Shown: positions 14,544 through 22,898 of the stretch, piece by piece | Layout: the number at the start of each line of letters is the position of its first letter | How positions within the stretch are numbered: position 1 is the stretch's first letter | From: an uncultured Prevotellaceae bacterium | GTDB taxonomy: Bacteria; Bacteroidota; Bacteroidia; Bacteroidales; Bacteroidaceae | Direction of reading: 5' to 3' | DNA: 64,000 nucleotides | Assembly (NCBI GenBank): GCA_902762565.1 | Contig: CACWOS010000006.1 | Coordinates: 16,373 to 80,372 of the forward strand | Position numbers and translations under genes: made by a program | Notes under the pieces: generated by a model | What the model was told of the DNA's origin: nothing | Database searches by the model: none | The model's input: only the letters and a program-made list of their open reading frames with translations

Positions 14544-14551
14544 CAAAGTTA
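14544..14551 (-). promoter_or_regulatory. -7 box of the lacI promoter
   Basis: On the minus strand TAACTTTG matches TAnnTTTG, 20 bases upstream of the lacI start codon. No TTTG is seen at the usual -33 spacing, as expected if a regulator bound upstream helps the polymerase. Confidence 0.6.
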
Positions 14552-14603
14552 TGGAAAAGTTTGTCATGCTGTTCTTTTAATATCTTATTTGTTAATAAAA
14601 CAC

Positions 14604-14621
14604 AATGCAAACGTTTGCATT
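14604..14621. promoter_or_regulatory. LacI-type operator between lacI and susC
   Basis: AATGCAAACGTTTGCATT is a perfect 18-bp palindrome with the central CG typical of LacI/PurR/CcpA-family sites. Its centre is 61.5 bases from both -7 boxes (14551 for lacI, 14674 for susC). Confidence 0.88.
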
Positions 14622-14673
14622 AACTATATAACGTTTTATACCCTAAAAAAGTATAACGTAACAAAATTATCTT

Positions 14674-14681
14674 TACTTTTG
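14674..14681 (+). promoter_or_regulatory. -7 box of the susCDEF promoter
   Basis: TACTTTTG matches TAnnTTTG. A 5' leader of about 75 bases, rich in A/T, would precede the susC ATG at 14761. No good -33 TTTG is seen. Confidence 0.65.
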
Positions 14682-14760
14682 CAGCAGATTTAAATCATTT
14701 CGTTAATTCGAATACGCTAAAACCAATTTTTTTATAACTAGTAACTTTAAAGATTAAAAG

Positions 14761-17700
14761 ATGAAGCAGGTAAACATTAAGATGCCTATTAGGATGCTTG
14801 TCCTCATGTTAGGACTATTCCTATCGGTAGGAGCCTTCGCGCAAATCAACGTGAAAGGCCATGTTAAGGATGCTCAGGGTGAACCTATCATCGGTGCCAC
14901 CGTACGTGTAGCGAACACACAGACCGCTACCATCACGGACTTCGACGGTAACTTCACGCTGAAAGCTAATGCAGGTGCTGACCTCGTTGTCAGCTACATC
15001 GGTTATCAGAACGCTACTGCCAAGGCTGCTCCCAATGTGGAGATTGTGCTGCAGGATGACCAGGCTCTCTTGAACGAGGTTGTGGTCATCGGTTATGGTG
15101 TTGCCCGTAAGAACGACCTGACCGGTTCTGTGACGGCTATCAAGCCTGATGAGAAGAACCATGGTTTGATTACCAATGCCCAAGACATGATTCAGGGTAA
15201 GATTGCCGGTGTGAACGTAACGACGGGTGGTGGTACCCCAGGTGGCGGTGCAACAATTCGTATCCGTGGTGGTTCGTCACTGAATGCCTCTAACGACCCG
15301 TTGATCGTTATTGACGGTCTGGCTCTGGATAATCAGGGTATCAAGGGTGCTGCCAACCCATTGTCAATGGTGAACCCCGCTGATATTGAGAGCTTCACGG
15401 TTCTGAAGGATGCTTCTGCTACCGCCATCTATGGTAGCCGTGGTTCTAATGGTGTTATCATCATTACCACCAAGAAGGGTCGTAAGGGTCAGAAACCCAG
15501 CATTACTTATAATGGTAATGTCTCTTATTCGTTCAAGACCAAAGACTTTGACGTGTTGGGAGCTGACGAGTATCGTAACTTCATCAGGTCATATTATGGC
15601 GCTGGTTCCGATGCAGAAGCTTTGTTAGGCGATGCCAATACTGACTGGCAGGACGAAATTTTCCGTGGTGCCTTCGGTACTGACCATAATGTAACTCTTG
15701 CTGGCGGCTTGAAGAACATGCCTTATCGTGTCAGTGTAGGTTATACCAATCAGGATGGTATCCTTTCGGGTTCTCATTTCGAGCGTACAACAGCCAGTTT
15801 GACATTGAATCCGTCATTCTTCGACGACCATCTGAAGTTTAATATCAATGGTAAGTTCATGCACTCTTTTAACCGCTATGCCAACGAAGGTGCTATTGGT
15901 GAAGCTGTTCGCATGGATCCTACACAACCTGTCTATGACTATAGCAGTGCGTTTGGTAACTATCGCAACTTCTTCGCATGGACTGATAGTGGTTCGTCTT
16001 TGAAGGATGATTATTATCCTACTACTCAGAATCCCAATGCTGCCAAGAACCCCGTGGCCCTGCTGAAGGAAAAGGATGATTATGCCAACTCATTCGACTA
16101 TATGGGTAATGTGGAAATCGACTATCAGATTCATGGTTTCGAAGATCTCCGTCTGCATGCCAACCTCTCAGGTGACTGGGCTAATGGTAAGCAGAGAACG
16201 AGATATGCCAACTGGGGACCGTCAAGTTTCTACTATGGTAATGATGGTTATACGAAGGAGAGCAAATATAATCTGACGCTGTCTACTTATGCTCAGTATT
16301 ATAAAGACTTCCTAAAGACTCAGCACTTCGACATCATGGCTGGTTACGAATGGTCGCACAAGAAGTATTGGGGTGATAAGGCATACGCAGGACTCTATCC
16401 CTTGACGACCAAACAGACTGACGATGATGGTAATAGCCTGGCAGGTAAACCTTATAAGCCAAGCGAATCAGAATGGAAACAGGAGAGCTACCTGGTATCA
16501 TTCTTCGGACGTGCAAACTATATTGCTTTTGATCGCTACATGCTGACCTTCACTGTACGTCGTGACGGTTCGAGCCGCTTCAAGGAACACTGGGCAACAT
16601 TCCCATCAGCTGCTTTTGGTTGGAAGATTAATGAGGAGCCATTCCTGAAGAAGGTCAAGGCACTCAGCGAACTGAAGCTTCGTCTGGGCTGGGGTAAGAC
16701 TGGCCAGCAGGATGGTATTGGTAACTATAACTATTTTGCTTCTTATAATGTCAACACTTCCAACAAGGATGGTCGTTATATCATTAAGGGTGTCAACGAC
16801 GAAGGTATCCTCTATCGTCCAGATGCATATAACGTTAATTTGAAGTGGGAGACAACAACGACTTATAACATTGGTTTTGACTTTGGGCTCTTCAATAACC
16901 GTATTAGCGGTAGCGTAGATTTGTACAAGCGTAAAACGACCGATTTGATTAATTATGCAGATATTTCTGCTGGTTCCAATTTCCGCAATAGTGTGTTGTC
17001 AAACATTGGTTCTTTGGAGAATAAGGGTATAGAGGCTGCTCTGACCGTTCGTCCTATCGTAACTGATGACTTGACATGGGAGGTGACAGGTAACTTTACC
17101 TATAACAAGAATGAGATTACTGAACTGACTGGTGAATCTTCTATCGTTATGACTGGTGGAATTTCTGCCGGTACTGGTAACCAGGTACAGGCACAGGCAG
17201 TTGGTCATCCCGCCAATTCCTTCTATGTTTATCAGCAGGTTTACGGCCAGGACGGCAAACCTTTGGAAGGTGTTTTTGTAGATCGTAACGGTGATGGTCA
17301 GTTGACCGATGCAGACCGTATCTTCTATAAGAGTCCCGCAGCTCCCTATACCGCAGGCCTGAGCTCTCGTCTCCAGTATAAGAACTTCGACTTCGGCTTC
17401 TCACTGCGTGCAAGCTTTGACAACTATGTATATTGGGATAAGCAGGCAGGCTATTCTAACATTGCAAAGCGTTACGACAGCTCGTTCAACTATCTGCAGA
17501 ATGCTACACCTGTAGCAGTACGCAATAGATGGACGACCTACGATAAGGTCATCACTGACTACTTTGTACACAATGCTTCGTTCCTCAAGTGCGACAATAT
17601 CACACTGGGTTACTCATTCAAGACATGGGATGAGTTCCTGAGCGGTCGTGTCTACGTCAGTGCAACCAATGTCTTCACAATCACCAAGTATGATGGTATT

Positions 17701-17784
17701 GATCCTGAGGTTGGTGGTGGTATCGACAATGGTATTTATCCACGTCCGTTCACTATCCAGATGGGTGTGAACCTCAACTTCTAA
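14761..17784 (+). CDS. susC: SusC-like TonB-dependent receptor for maltooligosaccharides
   Basis: 1007 residues, the usual SusC size. Signal peptide ends GAFAQ. A carboxypeptidase-regulatory-like domain (about 28-105, VKGHVKDAQGEPIIGATV) leads into NEVVVIGYG, the SusC signature next to the plug (about 118-230, VIDGLALDNQGIKG, ATAIYGSRGSNGVIIITTKKG). The rest is a 22-strand-type barrel ending in VNLNF. It imports oligosaccharides through the outer membrane with TonB energy and pairs with the SusD lipoprotein 28 bases downstream. Starch specificity is inferred from the surrounding amylolytic genes. Confidence 0.95.
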   Translation: MKQVNIKMPIRMLVLMLGLFLSVGAFAQINVKGHVKDAQGEPIIGATVRVANTQTATITDFDGNFTLKANAGADLVVSYIGYQNATAKAAPNVEIVLQDDQALLNEVVVIGYGVARKNDLTGSVTAIKPDEKNHGLITNAQDMIQGKIAGVNVTTGGGTPGGGATIRIRGGSSLNASNDPLIVIDGLALDNQGIKGAANPLSMVNPADIESFTVLKDASATAIYGSRGSNGVIIITTKKGRKGQKPSITYNGNVSYSFKTKDFDVLGADEYRNFIRSYYGAGSDAEALLGDANTDWQDEIFRGAFGTDHNVTLAGGLKNMPYRVSVGYTNQDGILSGSHFERTTASLTLNPSFFDDHLKFNINGKFMHSFNRYANEGAIGEAVRMDPTQPVYDYSSAFGNYRNFFAWTDSGSSLKDDYYPTTQNPNAAKNPVALLKEKDDYANSFDYMGNVEIDYQIHGFEDLRLHANLSGDWANGKQRTRYANWGPSSFYYGNDGYTKESKYNLTLSTYAQYYKDFLKTQHFDIMAGYEWSHKKYWGDKAYAGLYPLTTKQTDDDGNSLAGKPYKPSESEWKQESYLVSFFGRANYIAFDRYMLTFTVRRDGSSRFKEHWATFPSAAFGWKINEEPFLKKVKALSELKLRLGWGKTGQQDGIGNYNYFASYNVNTSNKDGRYIIKGVNDEGILYRPDAYNVNLKWETTTTYNIGFDFGLFNNRISGSVDLYKRKTTDLINYADISAGSNFRNSVLSNIGSLENKGIEAALTVRPIVTDDLTWEVTGNFTYNKNEITELTGESSIVMTGGISAGTGNQVQAQAVGHPANSFYVYQQVYGQDGKPLEGVFVDRNGDGQLTDADRIFYKSPAAPYTAGLSSRLQYKNFDFGFSLRASFDNYVYWDKQAGYSNIAKRYDSSFNYLQNATPVAVRNRWTTYDKVITDYFVHNASFLKCDNITLGYSFKTWDEFLSGRVYVSATNVFTITKYDGIDPEVGGGIDNGIYPRPFTIQMGVNLNF

Positions 17785-17812
17785 TAATAACAACATATTA
17801 AGGAATAAAATT

Positions 17813-19456
17813 ATGAATTCAAGATATATTAAACATATAGTTCCCGCAGCAGCACTTCTGCTGGCTGTCGGACTGAATTCCTGCACCAAAGACCTTGATG
17901 TGACCCCCATCGATCCCAGTACGACAATGACTGTCGATGAGGTTGGTCTGTACACCAAGTGCTATGCTAATATGGCACTGGCTGGTAATACAGGTGCTGA
18001 AGGTGACTGTGATATTGATGGACTAGATGGAGGTACGACCGGTTTCGTACGTCAGCTTTGGAATGCCAATGAGTTGACTACCGATGAGGCTATCTGTGCA
18101 TGGGGTGACCCGGGTGTTCCCGATTTCAATTTTAACCAGTGGGATGCTAAGCATCCAATGCTTCAGGGTTTTTACTATCGTCTATATGGTGGTATCAACT
18201 TCTGTAACCACTATCTGGATGCCTGTAAGGGCGTTGATGGCACACGTGAGGCAGAGGTTCGTTTCCTTCGTGCACTCTATTACTATCATCTGATGGACTG
18301 CTATGGCAATGTACCTTTCTCTACAGTGGTCTCTACCGAGAGTTCTTCACCTCTGGAGTCACGTACAGCTTTGTTCAACTGGATTGAGTCTGAGTTGAAG
18401 GAAGTCGTTGGCTCTATGCTGGCTCCCGCAGTTCGCAAGAGTAGCGACAATGGTTATGGTCGTGCCGATCAGGATGCAGCCAACCTGTTGCTGGCTCGTA
18501 TGTATCTGAATGCTCAGGTGTATACTGGTACAGCCCGTTGGGAGGATGCCAAGACCTATGCTGAGAAGGTCATCAATGGTCCTCACAAGCTTTGGGAGGG
18601 TTATACGGTTGACGGAAAGAAGCATAGGAGTGAAAATGGCAAGTGGAGTGCTTACCAGATGTTGTTTATGGGCGACAATGGTGAAAATGGTTCTTCGCAG
18701 GAAGCTATTCTGCCGCTCTATCAGGATGGTATCACTACAACCTCTTGGGGTACTACTCTCTTCCTCATGGCTTCTACTTGGAAGGCTGATATGGATACGA
18801 ATAAGGATTATGGTACCGATCAGTTCTGGGCTGGTAACCGTGCCCGTTCGCAGCTGCTTGCTAAGTTCTTCCCCAATAATAACGCTCCAGATAGCACTAT
18901 TGCCGGTATGGTACTTACTGCTGGTGACGATCGCGCTTTGTTCTTTGGCAAGGGCCGTGAACTGGTCGTAAAAACTCCTACTGAATATACTTCTGGTTAT
19001 GCTGTAGGCAAGTATCGTAACACTTATTCAAATGGTGGCAATCCTCACAACTCTAAGTTTGTGGACACCGACTACTTCTTGATGCGCTCTGCTGAGGCTT
19101 ACCTGATTGCTGCTGAGGCTGATGCCCGTCTGAATAATGGTACGACTTCAACAGTTGGCACTGGCTATATCAATGCCCTTCGTGAGCGTGCCAATACGAA
19201 TACTATTTCACAGTATTCTTTGAACCAGATTCTGGACGAACGTGCCCGTGAGCTTTATCACGAAGGCTTCCGCCGTACTGACTTGATACGTTATGGATAT
19301 TTTGGTGGTCCAAATAGTAGTCAGTATCTCTGGGACTGGAAGGGTGGCTCTGAAAAAGGTGTAGGTTTTGCTGCCTATCGCAACCTCTTTGCTATTCCTG
19401 CTAAGGATATAAATGCTAACCCGAATTTGAAGGATAAGCAGAACACAGGCTATTAA
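17813..19456 (+). CDS. susD: SusD-like surface glycan-binding lipoprotein
   Basis: 547 residues. The signal peptide ends in a lipobox (GLNSC), so the protein is lipidated and surface exposed. It is an all-helical RagB/SusD fold with TPR-like helices (EVRFLRALYYYHLMDCYGN; MRSAEAYLIAAEADARLNN; C-terminal RTDLIRYGYFGG). It binds starch chains as the lid of the SusC barrel. Its closest relative in this window is the SusD-like block inside the BspA-type protein at 44324-49720, which shares VYTGTARW and EAYLIAAEADARLN. Confidence 0.95.
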   Translation: MNSRYIKHIVPAAALLLAVGLNSCTKDLDVTPIDPSTTMTVDEVGLYTKCYANMALAGNTGAEGDCDIDGLDGGTTGFVRQLWNANELTTDEAICAWGDPGVPDFNFNQWDAKHPMLQGFYYRLYGGINFCNHYLDACKGVDGTREAEVRFLRALYYYHLMDCYGNVPFSTVVSTESSSPLESRTALFNWIESELKEVVGSMLAPAVRKSSDNGYGRADQDAANLLLARMYLNAQVYTGTARWEDAKTYAEKVINGPHKLWEGYTVDGKKHRSENGKWSAYQMLFMGDNGENGSSQEAILPLYQDGITTTSWGTTLFLMASTWKADMDTNKDYGTDQFWAGNRARSQLLAKFFPNNNAPDSTIAGMVLTAGDDRALFFGKGRELVVKTPTEYTSGYAVGKYRNTYSNGGNPHNSKFVDTDYFLMRSAEAYLIAAEADARLNNGTTSTVGTGYINALRERANTNTISQYSLNQILDERARELYHEGFRRTDLIRYGYFGGPNSSQYLWDWKGGSEKGVGFAAYRNLFAIPAKDINANPNLKDKQNTGY

Positions 19457-19468
19457 TGTCTAATAAAA

Positions 19469-20746
19469 ATGATGAGAAAAGATATGAAAAAGATATATTC
19501 ATCAGCCCTACTACTTCTTATGGGTGTAGTAGCACTGACATCGTGCAAAGATGACAGAGATTCTAATCCTGTTATCTCGCAGCCGAGTGAGTTTAATCTT
19601 AATGCGCCTGCCACAGCCAGTGGTAATGTCGACTTGAAAGAGTCGAATACCGTGCAGTTGACATGGTCGCAGCCCGTTTTCAATAATTTCAATGCTCCCG
19701 TCATTCCGACCTACACTGTTCAGATTTCTCATGTAGGCACATTCGCCAAGGAGTATGACGACAATGCGGATGACAATACTGGTGCTGACTTTATTTCACT
19801 GCCCGAGACATTCAATACTTGTCGTGCTGATGTCAGCACAGAAAGCATTGACCGTGCTCTGATGAAGTTGACAGGCTGGGATGAAACACAGATACCTGCC
19901 GCACTGGCTCTGACAGTCCGTGTTAAGGCTGCTGTTCAGGATGCTTCATTCAACGAGTATATGGCAGTAAATTCTAACACTGTTCTTCTGAATACCATAC
20001 CTTATTATATTGAACTGATGCCTGCTGATCCTGAAACTTGGTGGCTGATTGGTGCTGATATCGCTGACGGCACATGGGGTAGTGACATTGGTAAGTGTGT
20101 TATTCCAATGAATTATGTCAAGGACTTTGAGTATGACAAGAAGAATGGTCAAGGCGAGATTTATTGGATTGGCTACTTAGGCGGCAATGGATTCAAGTTG
20201 CGCGGCTCTATGGAAGATGAGTGGAAGACACAGATTGGCCAAAAAGATGAAGGTAAAGATAATTTTGGTAAATTTGTCAAGAACAATGGTGGTTCAAAGA
20301 ATATTACCGTTCCTGAGGCAGGTCTCTATAAGATTACTCTCAATACGACCAAATTAGCAGGAATTGCTGATGAGGGAGATTGTACTGAAGCGATTAAGAT
20401 AGAGAAGTATACAGAGGCTGCTCCTGTCTACGCAAGCATCTCTATCGCAGGCTCTTGGAAATCAGACTGGAGCGATAATATTGCCTTTACCCCATGCTCT
20501 GCTGGTTGGGAGAATCACGACTGGTATCTGTTGCACGAGTTTGATGCAGGTATTGAGTTCAAGTTTAAGCAAGCTGATTCTTGGGACTACAATAGCGGCG
20601 GTTCGTTCGTGGTTTATTCTCAGGGTCTCTATGGATTTGGTGTTCAGAGCGGTGACAACCTGAAGATTGAAGAGAAGGGCAAGTACCTCATCCTCTACAA
20701 TGACATCACTCGCTTCTTCCGTCTCATCAAGCAGACGGCAGAGTAA
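19469..20746 (+). CDS. susE: SusE-like starch-binding surface lipoprotein
   Basis: 425 residues (420 from the ATG at 19484, which gives a tighter signal peptide, MKKIYSSALLLLMGVVALTSC, lipobox LTSC). An N-terminal SusE domain (about 30-170, LTWSQP, YTVQISHVGTFA) is followed by two carbohydrate-binding sandwiches, starting at WWLIGADIADGTWG and ASISIAGSWKSDW. Two binding modules match SusE of Bacteroides thetaiotaomicron, which has two starch sites. It lies 12 bases after susD. Confidence 0.88.
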   Translation: MMRKDMKKIYSSALLLLMGVVALTSCKDDRDSNPVISQPSEFNLNAPATASGNVDLKESNTVQLTWSQPVFNNFNAPVIPTYTVQISHVGTFAKEYDDNADDNTGADFISLPETFNTCRADVSTESIDRALMKLTGWDETQIPAALALTVRVKAAVQDASFNEYMAVNSNTVLLNTIPYYIELMPADPETWWLIGADIADGTWGSDIGKCVIPMNYVKDFEYDKKNGQGEIYWIGYLGGNGFKLRGSMEDEWKTQIGQKDEGKDNFGKFVKNNGGSKNITVPEAGLYKITLNTTKLAGIADEGDCTEAIKIEKYTEAAPVYASISIAGSWKSDWSDNIAFTPCSAGWENHDWYLLHEFDAGIEFKFKQADSWDYNSGGSFVVYSQGLYGFGVQSGDNLKIEEKGKYLILYNDITRFFRLIKQTAE

Positions 20747-20774
20747 AGTTAAACGTCAATAAATCGATACAACT

Positions 20775-22172
20775 ATGATTAAGAAAATATTTTTATCACT
20801 GACTTGCGTAGTTGCTCTTGTGGCATGTACAGAGGACTACAAAGATTGGACTACACCTGCCAAAGTAGAACAGCCTGCCGCTGCAACTTTTACTGATGGT
20901 ACTGTGGCTACTACAGGTGTCTCAATCAACTTGAATACGCTTCCCGCTGGTCAGGACAGCGTACAGGTTGTCAACATTACGACTGCTCCTACTGCTTCTG
21001 ATGCAGCCTATGCTCCTGTCTATACTATCAATCTTGGTGACTTTGAGTATGATGTAGATGCTACGGGCCGTATGGCTGCAGCAGATCTCCAGGAGTATAT
21101 TGCCCAGACATTTGGACGTAATCCGAATATTCTCCGTACGTTTAATGCAACGCTGAATATGTGGGTGTCTAATGGCGGTACGAACATAAAAACTGGCACT
21201 TCGGCTCCTTTCCAGATTCAGGCTTATGCCAAGGCTCCGTTCATCGAACAGAAGTATTATATCACAGGTAATATTAACGGTTGGAATAATGGTAATAAGG
21301 ATTACGAACTGACAAATGACGGTTCAAGTCCTTATGATAATCCAACGTTTACATGTCGTGTTCCTGTCACTGATGACGCAGTGAAAGATGGCATCATCAA
21401 GTTTAAGGTTACTCCTGAATCAAAGATTGGTACTGGCGATTGGAACAGCTGTTTGGCTGCAGGCGAAAAGGGAACTTTTAACTACGATAATCAAGGTTCA
21501 GACTTTGTCGTAGAAATTGAGAAGAATGCAAAGTTCTATGACCTGACTTTCAAGATGCTGGATCAGACATGGGAAGCTAAGGCAGTCAAGTTCAATGAAT
21601 ACATTTATGAGATTGGTAACAGTCACGGATGGAGCAGTTCTATGCCACTTCGCAGCCCGTCGTTCGATGGTAAGTACCAAGGTTACTATTATTTGGATGG
21701 TGGATTCAAGTTCAAGCCCAATGCTGACAACTGGAATGATGACTGGGGACAGGATCCAAACGGTGAAGAAGGAAAACTGGTTCAGGAAGGTGAGAAGGAC
21801 TGTAATGCCGCAGCAGGCTTCTATCAGATTGACGTTGACCTCTCTGCAATGAAATGGTCTATTACTAAGGTTAATAGTATCAGTATCATCGGTACTGTCA
21901 ACGGTAATTGGGACACCGACACCGATTTGACCTATAACAAGGAAACTGGTGCATGGGAGGGCACTACAGCCCTGTCAGCTGGTGCAATGAAGTTCCGTAT
22001 GAATCATGATTGGACTATTAGCTGGGGTGGTGCTAACGGCGATCCTACTGCTTTCGACAATCTTACGCAGAATGATGGTAAAGACCTTACTTTAGCAGAG
22101 GCTGGTACATATAAGGTTCAGCTCTACATTGCTTATGAAGGAAACAACAAAGTCGTAGTTACAAAGCAGTAA
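20775..22172 (+). CDS. susF: SusF-like starch-binding surface lipoprotein
   Basis: 465 residues. Signal peptide with lipobox LVAC, Cys at 18. After an N-terminal Ig-like part (about 25-150) come three carbohydrate-binding sandwiches, beginning near KYYITGNINGWNNGN (about 160), YEIGNSHGWSS (about 277) and SIIGTVNGNWDTD (about 372). Three modules match SusF, two match SusE, so the locus keeps the classical pair. It is the last gene of susCDEF; a GC-rich hairpin follows. Confidence 0.87.
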   Translation: MIKKIFLSLTCVVALVACTEDYKDWTTPAKVEQPAAATFTDGTVATTGVSINLNTLPAGQDSVQVVNITTAPTASDAAYAPVYTINLGDFEYDVDATGRMAAADLQEYIAQTFGRNPNILRTFNATLNMWVSNGGTNIKTGTSAPFQIQAYAKAPFIEQKYYITGNINGWNNGNKDYELTNDGSSPYDNPTFTCRVPVTDDAVKDGIIKFKVTPESKIGTGDWNSCLAAGEKGTFNYDNQGSDFVVEIEKNAKFYDLTFKMLDQTWEAKAVKFNEYIYEIGNSHGWSSSMPLRSPSFDGKYQGYYYLDGGFKFKPNADNWNDDWGQDPNGEEGKLVQEGEKDCNAAAGFYQIDVDLSAMKWSITKVNSISIIGTVNGNWDTDTDLTYNKETGAWEGTTALSAGAMKFRMNHDWTISWGGANGDPTAFDNLTQNDGKDLTLAEAGTYKVQLYIAYEGNNKVVVTKQ

Positions 22173-22192
22173 ACTCTGACAAATAGTCATTT

Positions 22193-22230
22193 TCAGGCGG
22201 ACATCAGCAATGGTGCCCGCCTGATTGTTT
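22193..22230 (+). terminator. Terminator of susCDEF
   Basis: TCAGGCGG (22193-22200) pairs with CCGCCTGA (22217-22224). The stem extends inward with one mismatch, followed by ATTGTTTG. Confidence 0.8.
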
Positions 22231-22407
22231 GTGACTTATTCAGTACACTACAATATGAGGGAAAACGGGAAAAGTATGCTATGAGTGCTACAATCGGTGT
22301 AATTTATTTATTATCACACTGTTATCTGTAGCATAGTTTTAAAAAACTATGCTACAAGTGTGCTACAACTATGCTACTATTTTACGATGCAAAAAATCGG
22401 GCAAAGA

Positions 22408-22495
22408 TTTTGCGTGTACCCGCAAGGCGTTTTGCGTATACCCGCAAGGCGTTCTGCGTATGCCCGCAAGGTGTTTTGGGCAGGCCCGTAAGGTT
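22408..22495. repeat. 22-bp tandem array, four units
   Basis: Units start at 22408, 22430, 22452 and 22474. The core CCCGCAAGG is kept in the first three and changed to CCCGTAAGG in the fourth. The length of 22 is not a multiple of three, which argues against a coding repeat. Confidence 0.9.
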
Positions 22496-22711
22496 GAGAA
22501 ATGGCTTATCGCACCCTGCGCAAAGGCGCGTCGTACCTGGCGTGCAGGCTTGTAAACCCCTGCGAAGTCCTTTCGGAAGGGCGAAGAGGTACTATCTGGT
22601 GCACCTCGAAAGGAAAGATACGTCATCTTTGGGTCTTTCCGCAGTCATCTTCAACTCGAAGATGACTTAGTTTGTAGCCGTTCCGATATTACTTTGCCCC
22701 CCTAAAGTGAC

Positions 22712-22777
22712 TTCGGAACAGGTCGTAGATGACTTCGGAACGAGTGGAAACCAACATCGGAACGACCTGAAAGTGAC
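22712..22777. repeat. 22-bp tandem array, three units, GGAAC family
   Basis: Units at 22712, 22734 and 22756 each begin (T/A)TCGGAAC. The stretch 22744-22766 matches 34965-34987, in the array behind the RAYT-like gene, at 21 of 23 bases. Confidence 0.85.
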
Positions 22778-22797
22778 ATGTCTTTAGAATACGGTAT

Positions 22798-22815
22798 AAT
22801 GCAACCGATTGCACA
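22798..22815. promoter_or_regulatory. Second LacI-type operator, before the amylase
   Basis: AATGCAACCGATTGCACA matches the 14604-14621 operator at 15 of 18 bases and keeps TGCAA-CG-TTGCA symmetry. Its centre is 62.5 bases from the amylase -7 box, the same geometry as at susC and lacI. Confidence 0.8.
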
Positions 22816-22868
22816 TATAAGTGAAAACTATTCTATAGAGTAGGGGAACAACGTGTGTTTTTTCTTCG

Positions 22869-22876
22869 TATCTTTG
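22869..22876 (+). promoter_or_regulatory. -7 box of the amylase promoter
   Basis: TATCTTTG matches the Bacteroidota consensus, 22 bases before the ATG at 22899. No -33 TTTG is seen. Confidence 0.75.
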
Positions 22877-22898
22877 CACCGGATTAAACTATAACTTG

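Larger units (their letters stand above)
22231..22797. other. Repeat-filled intergenic region between susF and the amylase gene
   Basis: No convincing gene. It holds a 14-bp inverted repeat (22327-22340 with 22343-22356) with GCTAC boxes 11 bp apart at 22351, 22362 and 22373; a 4 x 22-bp array (22408-22495); a 9-bp perfect hairpin (22644-22652 with 22658-22666); and a 3 x 22-bp array (22712-22777). Short open frames here are made of these repeats and overlap on both strands, so I leave them out. Confidence 0.75.

Noticed and set aside
22349-22670. Three overlapping small proteins of 68-99 residues
   Set aside because: They lie on both strands over repeat arrays, lack leaders and show repeat-derived peptides (CVYPQG, RVPARR).
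22408-22777. CRISPR array
   Set aside because: Units are directly adjacent with 22-bp period and have no unique spacers; no cas genes are nearby.
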